Part shown: positions 17,659 to 25,572 of the stretch, in pieces
Position numbering within the stretch: position 1 is the stretch's first letter
Layout: every line of letters starts with the position of its first letter
NCBI RefSeq assembly: GCF_002163715.1
Contig: NZ_CP015698.1
Span: forward strand, 3,078,201 to 3,142,200
DNA: 64,000 nucleotides
Direction of reading: 5' to 3'
Source: Curvibacter sp. AEP1-3
GTDB taxonomy: Bacteria; Pseudomonadota; Gammaproteobacteria; Burkholderiales; Burkholderiaceae_C
The notes under the pieces: model-generated
Seen by the model: only the letters and a program-made list of their open reading frames with translations
Database searches by the model: none
Told to the model about the DNA's origin: nothing
Translations under genes and position numbers: made by a program

Positions 17659-18480
17659 ATGTCGCTACTGTCTGCCCCCACCACGCCCCACGCCCTCGCC
17701 AGCCCGGTATCCGCCAGCAGCTGGTGGTGGCCTTTGGTGATCTTCGTTTTGGGCACACCACTATGGCTGCAGCTGTGGGAGCCCACGCTTTTCATCACCA
17801 TCAACCAGTGGTGCGCGCCCTTGGCCGCCGAGTTCTGGACCGGCTTGTCCCTCCTGGGCAATGGCTGGGGTTTGCTGGCGGTAACGGCCCCGCTGCTGGT
17901 ATTCGCTCCTCGCTTGATGGTGGCCTGGCTGTGTGCGGCACCTTTTGCAGTGCTGTTCGCGCGCACCGGCAAGTTCTTTATTGAAAGCCCGCGCCCGGCA
18001 GCGGTAGTCGACAACGCGCAGATGCGCGTGGTCGGTGAGCTGCTGCACAACGTGTCCATGCCCTCCGGCCATACCTTGACGGCTTTTGCTGTCGCCTCGG
18101 GCATCTACTACGCCCTCACCGTGGCCCAACGCAGGCGCCACTGGTGGTTGCTGGTGTTGGCTGCCGGCACCGGTCTGTCCCGCATTGCAGTGGGTGCCCA
18201 TTGGCCGGGTGATGTGGCGGTGGGTGCCAGTCTGGGCCTGCTCGCAGGTTTGCTGGGGCACCAAGTTTGGATCCGCTTGCCTTCAACGCAGTTTGCGCCT
18301 ACGGCATGGGGTGTGCGCATCGCCGCGGTGCTGGTGGCCTTGTCCATCTTTCATTTGGTCACCGAGGATCTTGATTTTGCGGAAAACCATAGAACTCAGA
18401 TGGTACTCACCGTGGTGGCAGTCACCAGTTTGCTGGTTTACCTCTGGCGATTGCTCGCATCGACGTTTCAAAAGAAATAG
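17659..18480 (+). CDS. PAP2-family membrane phosphatase
   Basis: A 273-residue integral membrane phosphatase with the complete PAP2 motif set: Lys105 and Arg112-Pro113 in KFFIESPRP, PSGH at 135-138, and SRIAVGAHWPGD at 174-185 with His181. Relatives dephosphorylate undecaprenyl diphosphate (BcrC), phosphatidylglycerol phosphate (PgpB) or lipid A (LpxE). Placement 6 nt after an ArnT-like transferase argues for a lipid carrier or lipid A substrate. There are about six membrane segments. A terminator at 18549-18575 ends the operon. Confidence 0.88.
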   Translation: MSLLSAPTTPHALASPVSASSWWWPLVIFVLGTPLWLQLWEPTLFITINQWCAPLAAEFWTGLSLLGNGWGLLAVTAPLLVFAPRLMVAWLCAAPFAVLFARTGKFFIESPRPAAVVDNAQMRVVGELLHNVSMPSGHTLTAFAVASGIYYALTVAQRRRHWWLLVLAAGTGLSRIAVGAHWPGDVAVGASLGLLAGLLGHQVWIRLPSTQFAPTAWGVRIAAVLVALSIFHLVTEDLDFAENHRTQMVLTVVAVTSLLVYLWRLLASTFQKK

Positions 18481-18481
18481 G

Positions 18482-18533
18482 CTGCTAGCGCAGGCTGAAT
18501 AAGCGCGAGTAGCTATCGATTTCATAGCTAATG
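18482..18533. repeat. Dispersed 45-bp repeat, minus orientation
   Basis: Immediately after the PAP2 stop. Read on the minus strand it contains TAGCTACTCGCGC, TTCAGC and GCGCTAGCAGC, matching the family seen at 46465 and 47584. It is one of several copies in this window that lie just after stop codons. Confidence 0.65.
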
Positions 18534-18548
18534 CCCCTTTGGAAAATG

Positions 18549-18575
18549 GGACTACTGATGAAAGTCCGTTTTTTT
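18549..18575 (+). terminator. Intrinsic terminator after the PAP2 gene
   Basis: GGACT (18549-18553) pairs with AGTCC (18563-18567) over a 9-nt loop, followed by G and seven T (18569-18575). The stem is short but the T-run is strong. It separates the GT39-PAP2 transcript from the terC leader. Confidence 0.7.
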
Positions 18576-18591
18576 CTGTCATGATCCGCTC

Positions 18592-18752
18592 ACCTTTAGG
18601 GGAGTAGCATTCCCGGCGCGCAGGTGCCGGGGTTGCGTGTTTCGTCAGTACGTCGCGGGTGGTTTCATTGCCCCGGCCGGAACATGCAGAGGCGCCACAT
18701 GGCGCTCTCCCGCAAGACCTACAGGGAATGTTTCAACCATTTCGAGGTCTTG
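18592..18752 (+). promoter_or_regulatory. yybP-ykoY (manganese) riboswitch with ribosome-site platform
   Basis: The leader of terC has the conserved 5' element AGGGGAGTAGC (18598-18608) and the 3' element CGCAAGACCTAC (18711-18722) of yybP-ykoY aptamers. A P1 helix joins CCTTTAGG (18593-18600) to CCTACAGG (18718-18725). The 3' strand of the aptamer, CAAGACCT (18713-18720), is also exactly complementary to AGGTCTTG (18745-18752), which overlaps the GAGG ribosome site of terC. Ligand binding should therefore free the ribosome site and turn translation on. Manganese sensing and the link to TerC proteins are established for this class (E. coli alx and mntP). Confidence 0.88.
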
Positions 18753-18755
18753 CAT

Positions 18756-19715
18756 ATGCAAACAATCGCACCGCTGTGGCTATGGGCCACCTTCATCGGC
18801 ATCGTACTGGTGTCACTCTTCGTCGACTTCGTCGTCCTCAAAAAGCAGGGCGCCCATGACATCGGCGTCAAAGAGGCGCTTAACTGGTCCCTGATCTGGA
18901 TTGCCTTGAGCTTCTTGTTCAACGGCTTGTTCTGGTGGGCTGTCAAAGACACGACTGGTTCTACTGAGATCGCCAACACCAAGTCGCTGGAGTTCCTGAC
19001 CGGCTACCTCATCGAGAAGTCACTGGCGGTGGACAACATCTTTGTGTTCCTGCTGATCTTCACCTACTTCGCGGTGCCCACGCACTACCAGAAGCGGGTG
19101 CTGATGATCGGCATCATCGGTGCCATCGTGTTGCGCACCATCATGATTCTGGTGGGCGGCTGGTTGTTGGCTGAGTTCCACTGGATTTTGTATGTGTTCG
19201 GCGCTTTCCTGATCCTCACCGGCGTGAAGATGTGGTGGGCGGCAGGCCAGGAACCCAGTCTGGATGACAACCCAGCCTTGAAGCTGCTGCGCAAGATCCT
19301 GCCCGTGAGCAAGAACTACGACGGCGAAAATTTCTGGACCGTGGAAAACGGCAAGAAGATCGCAACCCCCTTGTTCATGGTGATCTGCTTGGTGGCCCTG
19401 ACGGACGTGATCTTTGCGGTGGACTCCATTCCCGCGATCTTCGCGATCACCAGTGACCCCTTCATCGTGCTGACCAGCAATGTGTTTGCGATTCTGGGTC
19501 TGCGTGCCATGTACTTCCTGCTGGCTGCGGTGGCGAACAAGTTCCACTTGTTGAACTATGGTCTGGCCGTCATTCTGGTGTTCATCGGTACCAAGATGTG
19601 CCTGATCGATATCTACAAGATCCCCGTGGGTGCATCCCTGGGTGTGGTGGTGGGCATTCTGGCCGTCACCATGTGGTTGAGCGTTCGCACCAGCAAGGTG
19701 GAAGAACGCGCATGA
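18756..19715 (+). CDS. TerC-family membrane protein, manganese-linked
   Basis: A 319-residue integral membrane protein of the TerC/Alx family, implicated in manganese export and metallation of exported enzymes. The ATG at 18756 (MQTIAPLWLWATFIGIVLVS) has GAGG 8 nt upstream. A longer in-frame reading from 18624 would pass through the riboswitch and is rejected. Conserved acidic residues within membrane helices (LVSLFVDFVVL, EKSLAVDNIFVFLLIF, ALTDVIFAVDSIPAIFA) are the family signature. The gene overlaps exoD by 4 nt. It is under the riboswitch in its leader. Confidence 0.93.
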   Translation: MQTIAPLWLWATFIGIVLVSLFVDFVVLKKQGAHDIGVKEALNWSLIWIALSFLFNGLFWWAVKDTTGSTEIANTKSLEFLTGYLIEKSLAVDNIFVFLLIFTYFAVPTHYQKRVLMIGIIGAIVLRTIMILVGGWLLAEFHWILYVFGAFLILTGVKMWWAAGQEPSLDDNPALKLLRKILPVSKNYDGENFWTVENGKKIATPLFMVICLVALTDVIFAVDSIPAIFAITSDPFIVLTSNVFAILGLRAMYFLLAAVANKFHLLNYGLAVILVFIGTKMCLIDIYKIPVGASLGVVVGILAVTMWLSVRTSKVEERA

Positions 19716-20329
19716 GTGATCACCACACGCAGGCCGACCGCCTGCGGGCCGCAGCGGCAGCGCTGCAGGATCAACCCCTGAGCTTGCAGCAACTGTTCCG
19801 CCTGCATGGGCGGGCGGGGCCGGGGGCTTTGCTCGTGGTCCTGTCTGTGCCTTGCCTGCTGCCGGTACCTGGTGCCGGCGTATTCATGTCCATGGGTATG
19901 GCGATGGTGGCGTGGATGATCTGGCGCTACTACCCGCGCTTGGTCATGCCGCGCAAGGTGGGGCGCTTTCAGCTCTCGCCACCCATGGCGCGCCGGGCTT
20001 TGAATACGCTGGCCTGGTTGTATGAAAAAGCCTCCCGTGTCATGCGGGCCCGGCTGCGCTGGTGGGTGCAGCCCGGTCACCGGGTCTGGCTCGCTCCCTT
20101 CGTCGCCGCCATGGCGATGATCATTTTTTTGCCCATTCCGTTCGGTAATGTGGTGCCGGCAGCGGCCTTGCTGCTCATCGGACTGGGGCTCGTGTTTGAG
20201 GACGGACTGGCGATGTTGACCGGTGTCCTCGTGGGTTTGGCGCTGGTTGCGGTATTGGCCGGTCTGGCAGGCGGTGCTGCTCACTGGGCGCCAGAGCTGT
20301 GGGCCGCTTGGCCTCTGCGCCCACAGTAA
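19712..20329 (+). CDS. exoD: ExoD-family exopolysaccharide synthesis protein
   Basis: A 205-residue membrane protein with the ExoD domain: a soluble start (LSLQQLFRLHGRAGPGALLVV), then hydrophobic segments around SVPCLLPVPGAGVFMSMGMA, FVAAMAMIIFLPIPFGNVVP and ALLLIGLGLVFEDG. ExoD was first linked to exopolysaccharide production and alkali tolerance in Sinorhizobium; its biochemical role is unknown. The start overlaps the terC stop (ATGA), so it is translationally coupled to terC and should also respond to the riboswitch. The longer upstream frame inside terC is spurious. Confidence 0.85.
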   Translation: MSDHHTQADRLRAAAAALQDQPLSLQQLFRLHGRAGPGALLVVLSVPCLLPVPGAGVFMSMGMAMVAWMIWRYYPRLVMPRKVGRFQLSPPMARRALNTLAWLYEKASRVMRARLRWWVQPGHRVWLAPFVAAMAMIIFLPIPFGNVVPAAALLLIGLGLVFEDGLAMLTGVLVGLALVAVLAGLAGGAAHWAPELWAAWPLRPQ

Positions 20330-20343
20330 ACCGCTGCAGAATT

Positions 20344-21162
20344 TCAGTGCCCTGCCAACCTCAGTGCCAAGGTGCTGAGGGCCCGGTAGGCATCGCCACT
20401 GGGCGCATCCCATGTCTGCACCACGACGGCTTGCCGTTCAATCGCGGCCACATCGCCTCGCGCGGCCGGTCCTGTCAAGGCACCGGCAGGCCCCAGGCGC
20501 GTAATGTTGTCCACCGCGTTTCGCAGCAGGTTGGCGCGCAGTTGAGGCAGCAAGTGCGTGGGCACACCGGTGCGGGTCCACGCAGCTTCCGCGACGGACT
20601 GCAGCACCGGCAGAAAGTTGGTCGCAAATACCGCTGCTGCGTGGTACAGCACCTTGTCTTCAGCGGCCACCCGGAAGCACTGGCCGCCAATGGTTTGGAA
20701 GGCAGGCTCCAACACAGCGCAGGCAGTCGCCTCGCCCTCGAGTGCGCATGCTGTGCCCGCAAACTGCTGCACCGCTGCCGCTACGTTGGCAAAACTCAGG
20801 ATGCAGTGCGCGCTGGCCGTACGCCAACCCAACTCGGCCAAGGGCTGCAAGCTGCCGGCGTTCTGGGCGCCGCTGCAATGAAAGACGATGGGGCCGGTGG
20901 CCCCGGATGCTTGTGTGGCAGCCAGTGCATGGGCGACATCTGCGATCCGTGCGTCCTGCACTGCCACCATCCACACATCGGCCGGACGCATGGCCTGAAG
21001 GGTTGCTACGGCGGTACCAGCGCCTATCGCGGCGCAGGCCTCTTGTGCACTCGTCAGGCTGCTGGTCAGCACGTCCTGAATCTCGAACACGCCATGCCGT
21101 GCCCACACGGTGGCCAATGTGCGGCCTACCCGGCCGGCACCAATCAGGTTCAGGGTTGTCAC
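20344..21162 (-). CDS. DUF2520 Rossmann-fold protein
   Basis: A 272-residue NAD(P)-binding protein related to ketopantoate reductase and pyrroline carboxylate reductase. The N-terminus carries the dinucleotide motif LIGAGRVGRTLA. The middle has VAVQDARIADVA and VFHCSGAQNAGSLQPL, typical of proteins with Rossmann-like and DUF2520 domains. The C-terminal helical DUF2520 region follows from about residue 140 with LYHAAAVFATNFL. No substrate is known for the family. It is convergent with exoD (14 nt between stops) and divergent from the epimerase gene (44 nt between starts). Confidence 0.85.
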   Translation of the reverse strand: MTTLNLIGAGRVGRTLATVWARHGVFEIQDVLTSSLTSAQEACAAIGAGTAVATLQAMRPADVWMVAVQDARIADVAHALAATQASGATGPIVFHCSGAQNAGSLQPLAELGWRTASAHCILSFANVAAAVQQFAGTACALEGEATACAVLEPAFQTIGGQCFRVAAEDKVLYHAAAVFATNFLPVLQSVAEAAWTRTGVPTHLLPQLRANLLRNAVDNITRLGPAGALTGPAARGDVAAIERQAVVVQTWDAPSGDAYRALSTLALRLAGH

Positions 21163-21206
21163 GCGCGCTTCACTCCAGGAACGGTGGGCGCCGCTACCAT
21201 GGCGCC

Positions 21207-22073
21207 ATGAAAAAAATTCTGGTTACAGGCGGCACCGGTGCCGTCGGCAAATACATTGTGGACGATCTGGTGCAGCACGGATACACCGTGGGCGTGCTCG
21301 ATCTGGCAGCCCCCGCCCGCAGCGACGTGACGCACCATGCTGTGGACGTGCTGCAGCTGGATGCGGTGCTGCAGGCCATGGCCGGTTATGACGCCGTCAT
21401 GCATGTGGCCGGCATTCCGCACCCGCTCAACGATCCCGCCAAGCGGGTGTTTGACGTGAACGTGAACGGCTCCTTCAACGTGCTGGAAGCCGCCGCCCAG
21501 CATGGCATTGCCAAAGTGGTGTTCACTTCCAGCGAATCGACCATGGGCTTTGCCTTTGCCGCGCACCGGCTGGCGCCCCTGTACATCCCGGTGGACGAGG
21601 CCCACCCTGCCCGCCCGCAGGACCCCTACGGCCTGAGCAAAGTGGTGAGCGAACAAATCTGCAAGACCTACACCGAGCGCTATGGCATGCGCACCGTGTG
21701 TTTGCGCATGCCCTGGGTATGGCTGCCGTACGAAGCGCAGCGCCCCTTCTACCGCTCGCTGGTTGCCGAATATCCCCACTGGTACAAAAACATCTGGACC
21801 TTTGTGGACGCACGGGATGTGGCCACCGCGCACCGCCTGGCGCTGGAAGTCGATCTGGACCACAAACACGAAGCGTTTTTCATCACCGGACCGCACAACT
21901 GGACGGGCCGCGACGGTCGCGAATTGATGGCCGAGTTCTGGCCGGAGGTCACGCAGTTCGCCCCGGACTTTGCTGGCACAGATCCCATGATTTCGCATGC
22001 GAAAGCCGCACGCCTGTTGGGCTACAAGCCGCTTTATGGCGTACAGGAAGTGTTGGACAGTTCGTCCTTGTAG
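21207..22073 (+). CDS. NAD-dependent epimerase/dehydratase
   Basis: A 288-residue extended short-chain dehydrogenase. The start at 21207 gives MKKILVTGGTGAVGKYIV, the nucleotide-binding motif TGGTGAVG. Catalytic elements are Ser in FTSSEST and the YGLSK pair (Tyr and Lys) near residue 140. Relatives include uronate dehydrogenases and sugar epimerases; PYGLSKVVSEQICKTY and CLRMPWVW fit either. There is no sugar pathway next door, so the substrate is open. It is convergent with the kinase gene (18 nt between stops). Confidence 0.88.
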   Translation: MKKILVTGGTGAVGKYIVDDLVQHGYTVGVLDLAAPARSDVTHHAVDVLQLDAVLQAMAGYDAVMHVAGIPHPLNDPAKRVFDVNVNGSFNVLEAAAQHGIAKVVFTSSESTMGFAFAAHRLAPLYIPVDEAHPARPQDPYGLSKVVSEQICKTYTERYGMRTVCLRMPWVWLPYEAQRPFYRSLVAEYPHWYKNIWTFVDARDVATAHRLALEVDLDHKHEAFFITGPHNWTGRDGRELMAEFWPEVTQFAPDFAGTDPMISHAKAARLLGYKPLYGVQEVLDSSSL

Positions 22074-22091
22074 TCGGCGATGCGGCAATGA

Positions 22092-23222
22092 TCAGACGAT
22101 CAACGGGTCCTGTTCCATGGCTTCTATCTGGTCTTCCAGCATCTGTATCTGGCCCTTCCAGTAGTCGCTGCTGCCGAACCACGGAAAGTTGGCCGGAAAG
22201 GTCGGGTCGCTCCAGCGCCGGGCCAACCACGCGCTGTAGTGGATCAGGCGCAATGTGCGCAGCGGCTCGATCAGCGCCAGCTCGGCCCGGTCGAACTCGC
22301 GGAATTGTTCGTAGCCGTCCACCAGCATGCCGAGCTGGCGGGTTTGCTGCTGCCGGTCGCCGCTGAGCAACATCCAGAGGTCTTGCACCGCCGGGCCGGT
22401 GCGCGCGTCGTCCAGGTCCACAAAATGCGGGCCGGGGCCCGCGCTGGCAGCCACGTCGGTCGGCGTCCAGAGAATGTTGCCGGGGTGGCAGTCGCCGTGC
22501 AGGCGTAGCTGGCATATACCGCTCGAATTTGCCTTTTTTTGGCCTGTAGCCCCGGCCATATCTGCGCGAGAAGCTATCAAATCGATAGCTTGCTCGCAGC
22601 GCTCGCTCCACAGGGTTTGCACATCCAGCGGCACCATCTGGTTCGCCAGAAGCCATTGCATGGGCTCAATGGCAAAGGTTTGCACATCCAAGGCCGGGCG
22701 GTGCACAAACGGGCGCTTGGCCCCCACGGCATGGATTCGCGCCAGAAAGCGGCCAATCCATTCCAGCACCTCGCCATCGTCCAGTTCAGGCGGGCGGCCA
22801 CCACGGCGGGGGCTCACCGAAAAGGCAAAGCCGCCGAAGTGGTGAAGAGAACGTGGCCCCCACGCTCCACCGCTGCGCGGGTCGCTGCCCCCCGAGGGGG
22901 CGAATTCGCCTTGGGGCGGCCCGGCGGCGAATTGACCACTAAGCACCATCGGCCCCACCACAGGAATTTCGGCGGCCATCAGTTCCGCCGCAAAGTCGTG
23001 CTCCTCCTGGATCTGGGCATCGCTCCAGCGCTCAGGCCGGTAGAACTTGGCGACCACCGGGGCGCCGTCTTCCAGTTGCACTTGGTAGACGCGGTTTTCG
23101 TAGGACGAGAGAGCGGTCAGGCGACCGTCGCCACGCAGGCCCACGCTGTCCAGCGCGTCAAGCACCAGGTCGGGAGTGAGGGATTCAAAGGGGTGGAGGG
23201 CGGAGCCCGCGGTGCTGTGCAT
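22092..23222 (-). CDS. srkA: SrkA-like stress response kinase with repeat-derived insertions
   Basis: A Ser/Thr kinase of the YihE/SrkA family (aminoglycoside phosphotransferase fold), associated with surviving envelope and oxidative stress. The ATG at 23222 follows AGGAGG; the longer frame is rejected. Key motifs are ENRVYQVQLEDGAPVVAKFYRPERW, LHGDCHPGNILW (240-252) and FVDLDDARTGPAVQDLW. At 376 residues it exceeds E. coli SrkA (328). The excess maps to two low-complexity insertions: residues about 95-127, from a C-rich repeat, and about 215-237, from the dispersed 45-bp repeat. Both keep the frame and avoid the catalytic motifs, so the enzyme may still work. Confidence 0.88.
   Translation of the reverse strand: MHSTAGSALHPFESLTPDLVLDALDSVGLRGDGRLTALSSYENRVYQVQLEDGAPVVAKFYRPERWSDAQIQEEHDFAAELMAAEIPVVGPMVLSGQFAAGPPQGEFAPSGGSDPRSGGAWGPRSLHHFGGFAFSVSPRRGGRPPELDDGEVLEWIGRFLARIHAVGAKRPFVHRPALDVQTFAIEPMQWLLANQMVPLDVQTLWSERCEQAIDLIASRADMAGATGQKKANSSGICQLRLHGDCHPGNILWTPTDVAASAGPGPHFVDLDDARTGPAVQDLWMLLSGDRQQQTRQLGMLVDGYEQFREFDRAELALIEPLRTLRLIHYSAWLARRWSDPTFPANFPWFGSSDYWKGQIQMLEDQIEAMEQDPLIV
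22531..22589. repeat. Dispersed 45-bp repeat inside the kinase gene
   Basis: Read on the minus strand it runs TAGCTTCTCGCGCAGATAT, then GGGGCTACAGGCC and a run of A. It resembles the intergenic copies (TAGCTGCTTGCGCATATTCC, GGGCGCTA, GGCCAAAA). It encodes residues about 217-235 (ASRADMAGATGQKKANSSG), which have no counterpart in typical SrkA. Confidence 0.7.
22853..22934. repeat. C-rich palindromic repeat inside the kinase gene
   Basis: Starts GTGGCCCCCACGCTCC and contains the hairpins GCCCCC-CGA-GGGGGC (22887-22901) and GGCGAATTCGCC (22899-22910), then GGGGCGGCCCGG. It matches the kup-benE intergenic repeat over its first 30 or so bases. It encodes a Gly-, Pro- and Ser-rich insertion in the kinase (residues about 97-125). 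Confidence 0.7.
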
Positions 23223-23289
23223 GGGGCTATTGTCGTCCTCCTGCTCATCCGCGGCGCGGCGAAATGGCTTGCAGTGTGACAATGCCGCC

Positions 23290-24294
23290 ATGCAATCTCT
23301 GCCACCCCATGCGCCCAAGCGGGTCGACGTCTTGGTCTACCCCGGATTCAAGGGCATCGAGGCCATAGGCGCCATGAGCGTATTCGAGTACGCCAACATC
23401 CACCTGGTGCAACAAGGCCGCCCGGCCGGGTATGTGCTGCGCATCGTGTCCAGCGCATCAGGCTCCGTGGCCTCCGACATGCACATGCAGCTGGACGCGC
23501 AGGCGCTGCGTGAAGAGGATCTGCCCCACACCGCCCTGATCGTCGGGGCGCGCGGTATCGAACAGGCGCTGGAAGCCAATCCCGCACTCGTGGCGTGGAC
23601 CGCCGCGGTGGCGCCGCGCCTGGAGCGTCTTGTGGCCTTGTGTTCCGGGTGCTTCTTCCTTGCCAAAGCCGGCGTGCTGGACGGCCTGTTGGCCACCACC
23701 CACTGGAGTGTCGCGTCCCTGTTGCAAGAGCGCTTTCCGGCGGTGGATGTACAGGCCGATGCCATCTACCTGCGTCAAGGCCGTATCTGGACCTCCGCCG
23801 GTGTGACCGCCGGCATTGATCTGGCGCTGGCTTTGGTGGAGGAAGACCATGGCCGCAGTCTGGCGCTGCAAGTTGCGCGCGATCTGGTGGTTTACCTCAA
23901 GCGCCCTGGTGGCCAGTCGCAGTTCAGCGTGCACCTCACCAGCCAGAGTACCGGTCATGCCGGCATCCGCGATGCGCAGGACTGGGTGCTCTCGCATCTT
24001 TCCCAACCCTTGGATGTCGCGGCGCTGGCAGCCCGCGCCGCCATGAGCGAGCGCAACTTCAGAAGGGTGTTTGCCAAAGAAGTGGGCAGCAGCCCTGTGC
24101 AATTCATTGAGGCAGCCCGATTGGAGGCCGCCAGACGCATGCTGGAAGAGGGCGACTTGCCGCTCAAGACGATTGCCGCGCGCGTGGGCTTCGCTTCGGA
24201 ACAGCCTTTGCGCAAGTTGTTCCTCAAGCACTTGGGGGTGAGCCCCCAAGCCTACCGGGAGCGCTTTGCCAGCGCACTCCCGGCATCTGCATGA
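23290..24294 (+). CDS. GlxA-family AraC-type transcriptional regulator
   Basis: A 334-residue regulator with an N-terminal DJ-1/PfpI-like domain (residues 10-190) and two C-terminal AraC helix-turn-helix motifs (residues about 225-325). The DJ-1 part has the nucleophile-elbow-like ALCSGCFFLAKAGVLDG. The HTH part shows LDVAALAARAAMSERNFRRVF and LPLKTIAARVGFASEQPLRKLF. Relatives control arginine, choline and glycine betaine genes. It is convergent with the class III alcohol dehydrogenase gene (7 nt between stops) and divergent from the kinase (67 nt). The ATG at 23290 gives the family N-terminus. Target genes are not evident. Confidence 0.88.
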   Translation: MQSLPPHAPKRVDVLVYPGFKGIEAIGAMSVFEYANIHLVQQGRPAGYVLRIVSSASGSVASDMHMQLDAQALREEDLPHTALIVGARGIEQALEANPALVAWTAAVAPRLERLVALCSGCFFLAKAGVLDGLLATTHWSVASLLQERFPAVDVQADAIYLRQGRIWTSAGVTAGIDLALALVEEDHGRSLALQVARDLVVYLKRPGGQSQFSVHLTSQSTGHAGIRDAQDWVLSHLSQPLDVAALAARAAMSERNFRRVFAKEVGSSPVQFIEAARLEAARRMLEEGDLPLKTIAARVGFASEQPLRKLFLKHLGVSPQAYRERFASALPASA

Positions 24295-24301
24295 GCGGGT
24301 A

Positions 24302-25420
<1,119 letters not shown>

Positions 25421-25534
25421 GAGTGTCTCGGTGTGGGTAGGGAATGCACATGCGCGTGAGCGCGCGGCGGGCTGTCCCGATGGTAGGGGCATTCAGGCAG
25501 TTGCACAGAATGCGGGCGCTTTGGCCGTGCTGCT

Positions 25535-25549
25535 TGTCCGGCCCGGACA
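25535..25549. other. Perfect palindrome upstream of adhC
   Basis: TGTCCGG-C-CCGGACA lies 24 nt after the kinase-UspA stop and about 115 nt before the adhC start, both on the minus strand. No T-run follows. It could be an operator for adhC or a transcript-end hairpin. Confidence 0.45.
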
Positions 25550-25572
25550 GCAATTTGGCCGCCCAAGCGTCT

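Noticed and set aside
18624..18755. N-terminal extension of TerC
   Set aside because: The extension is translated from the riboswitch, is not hydrophobic or conserved-looking, and lacks a ribosome site.
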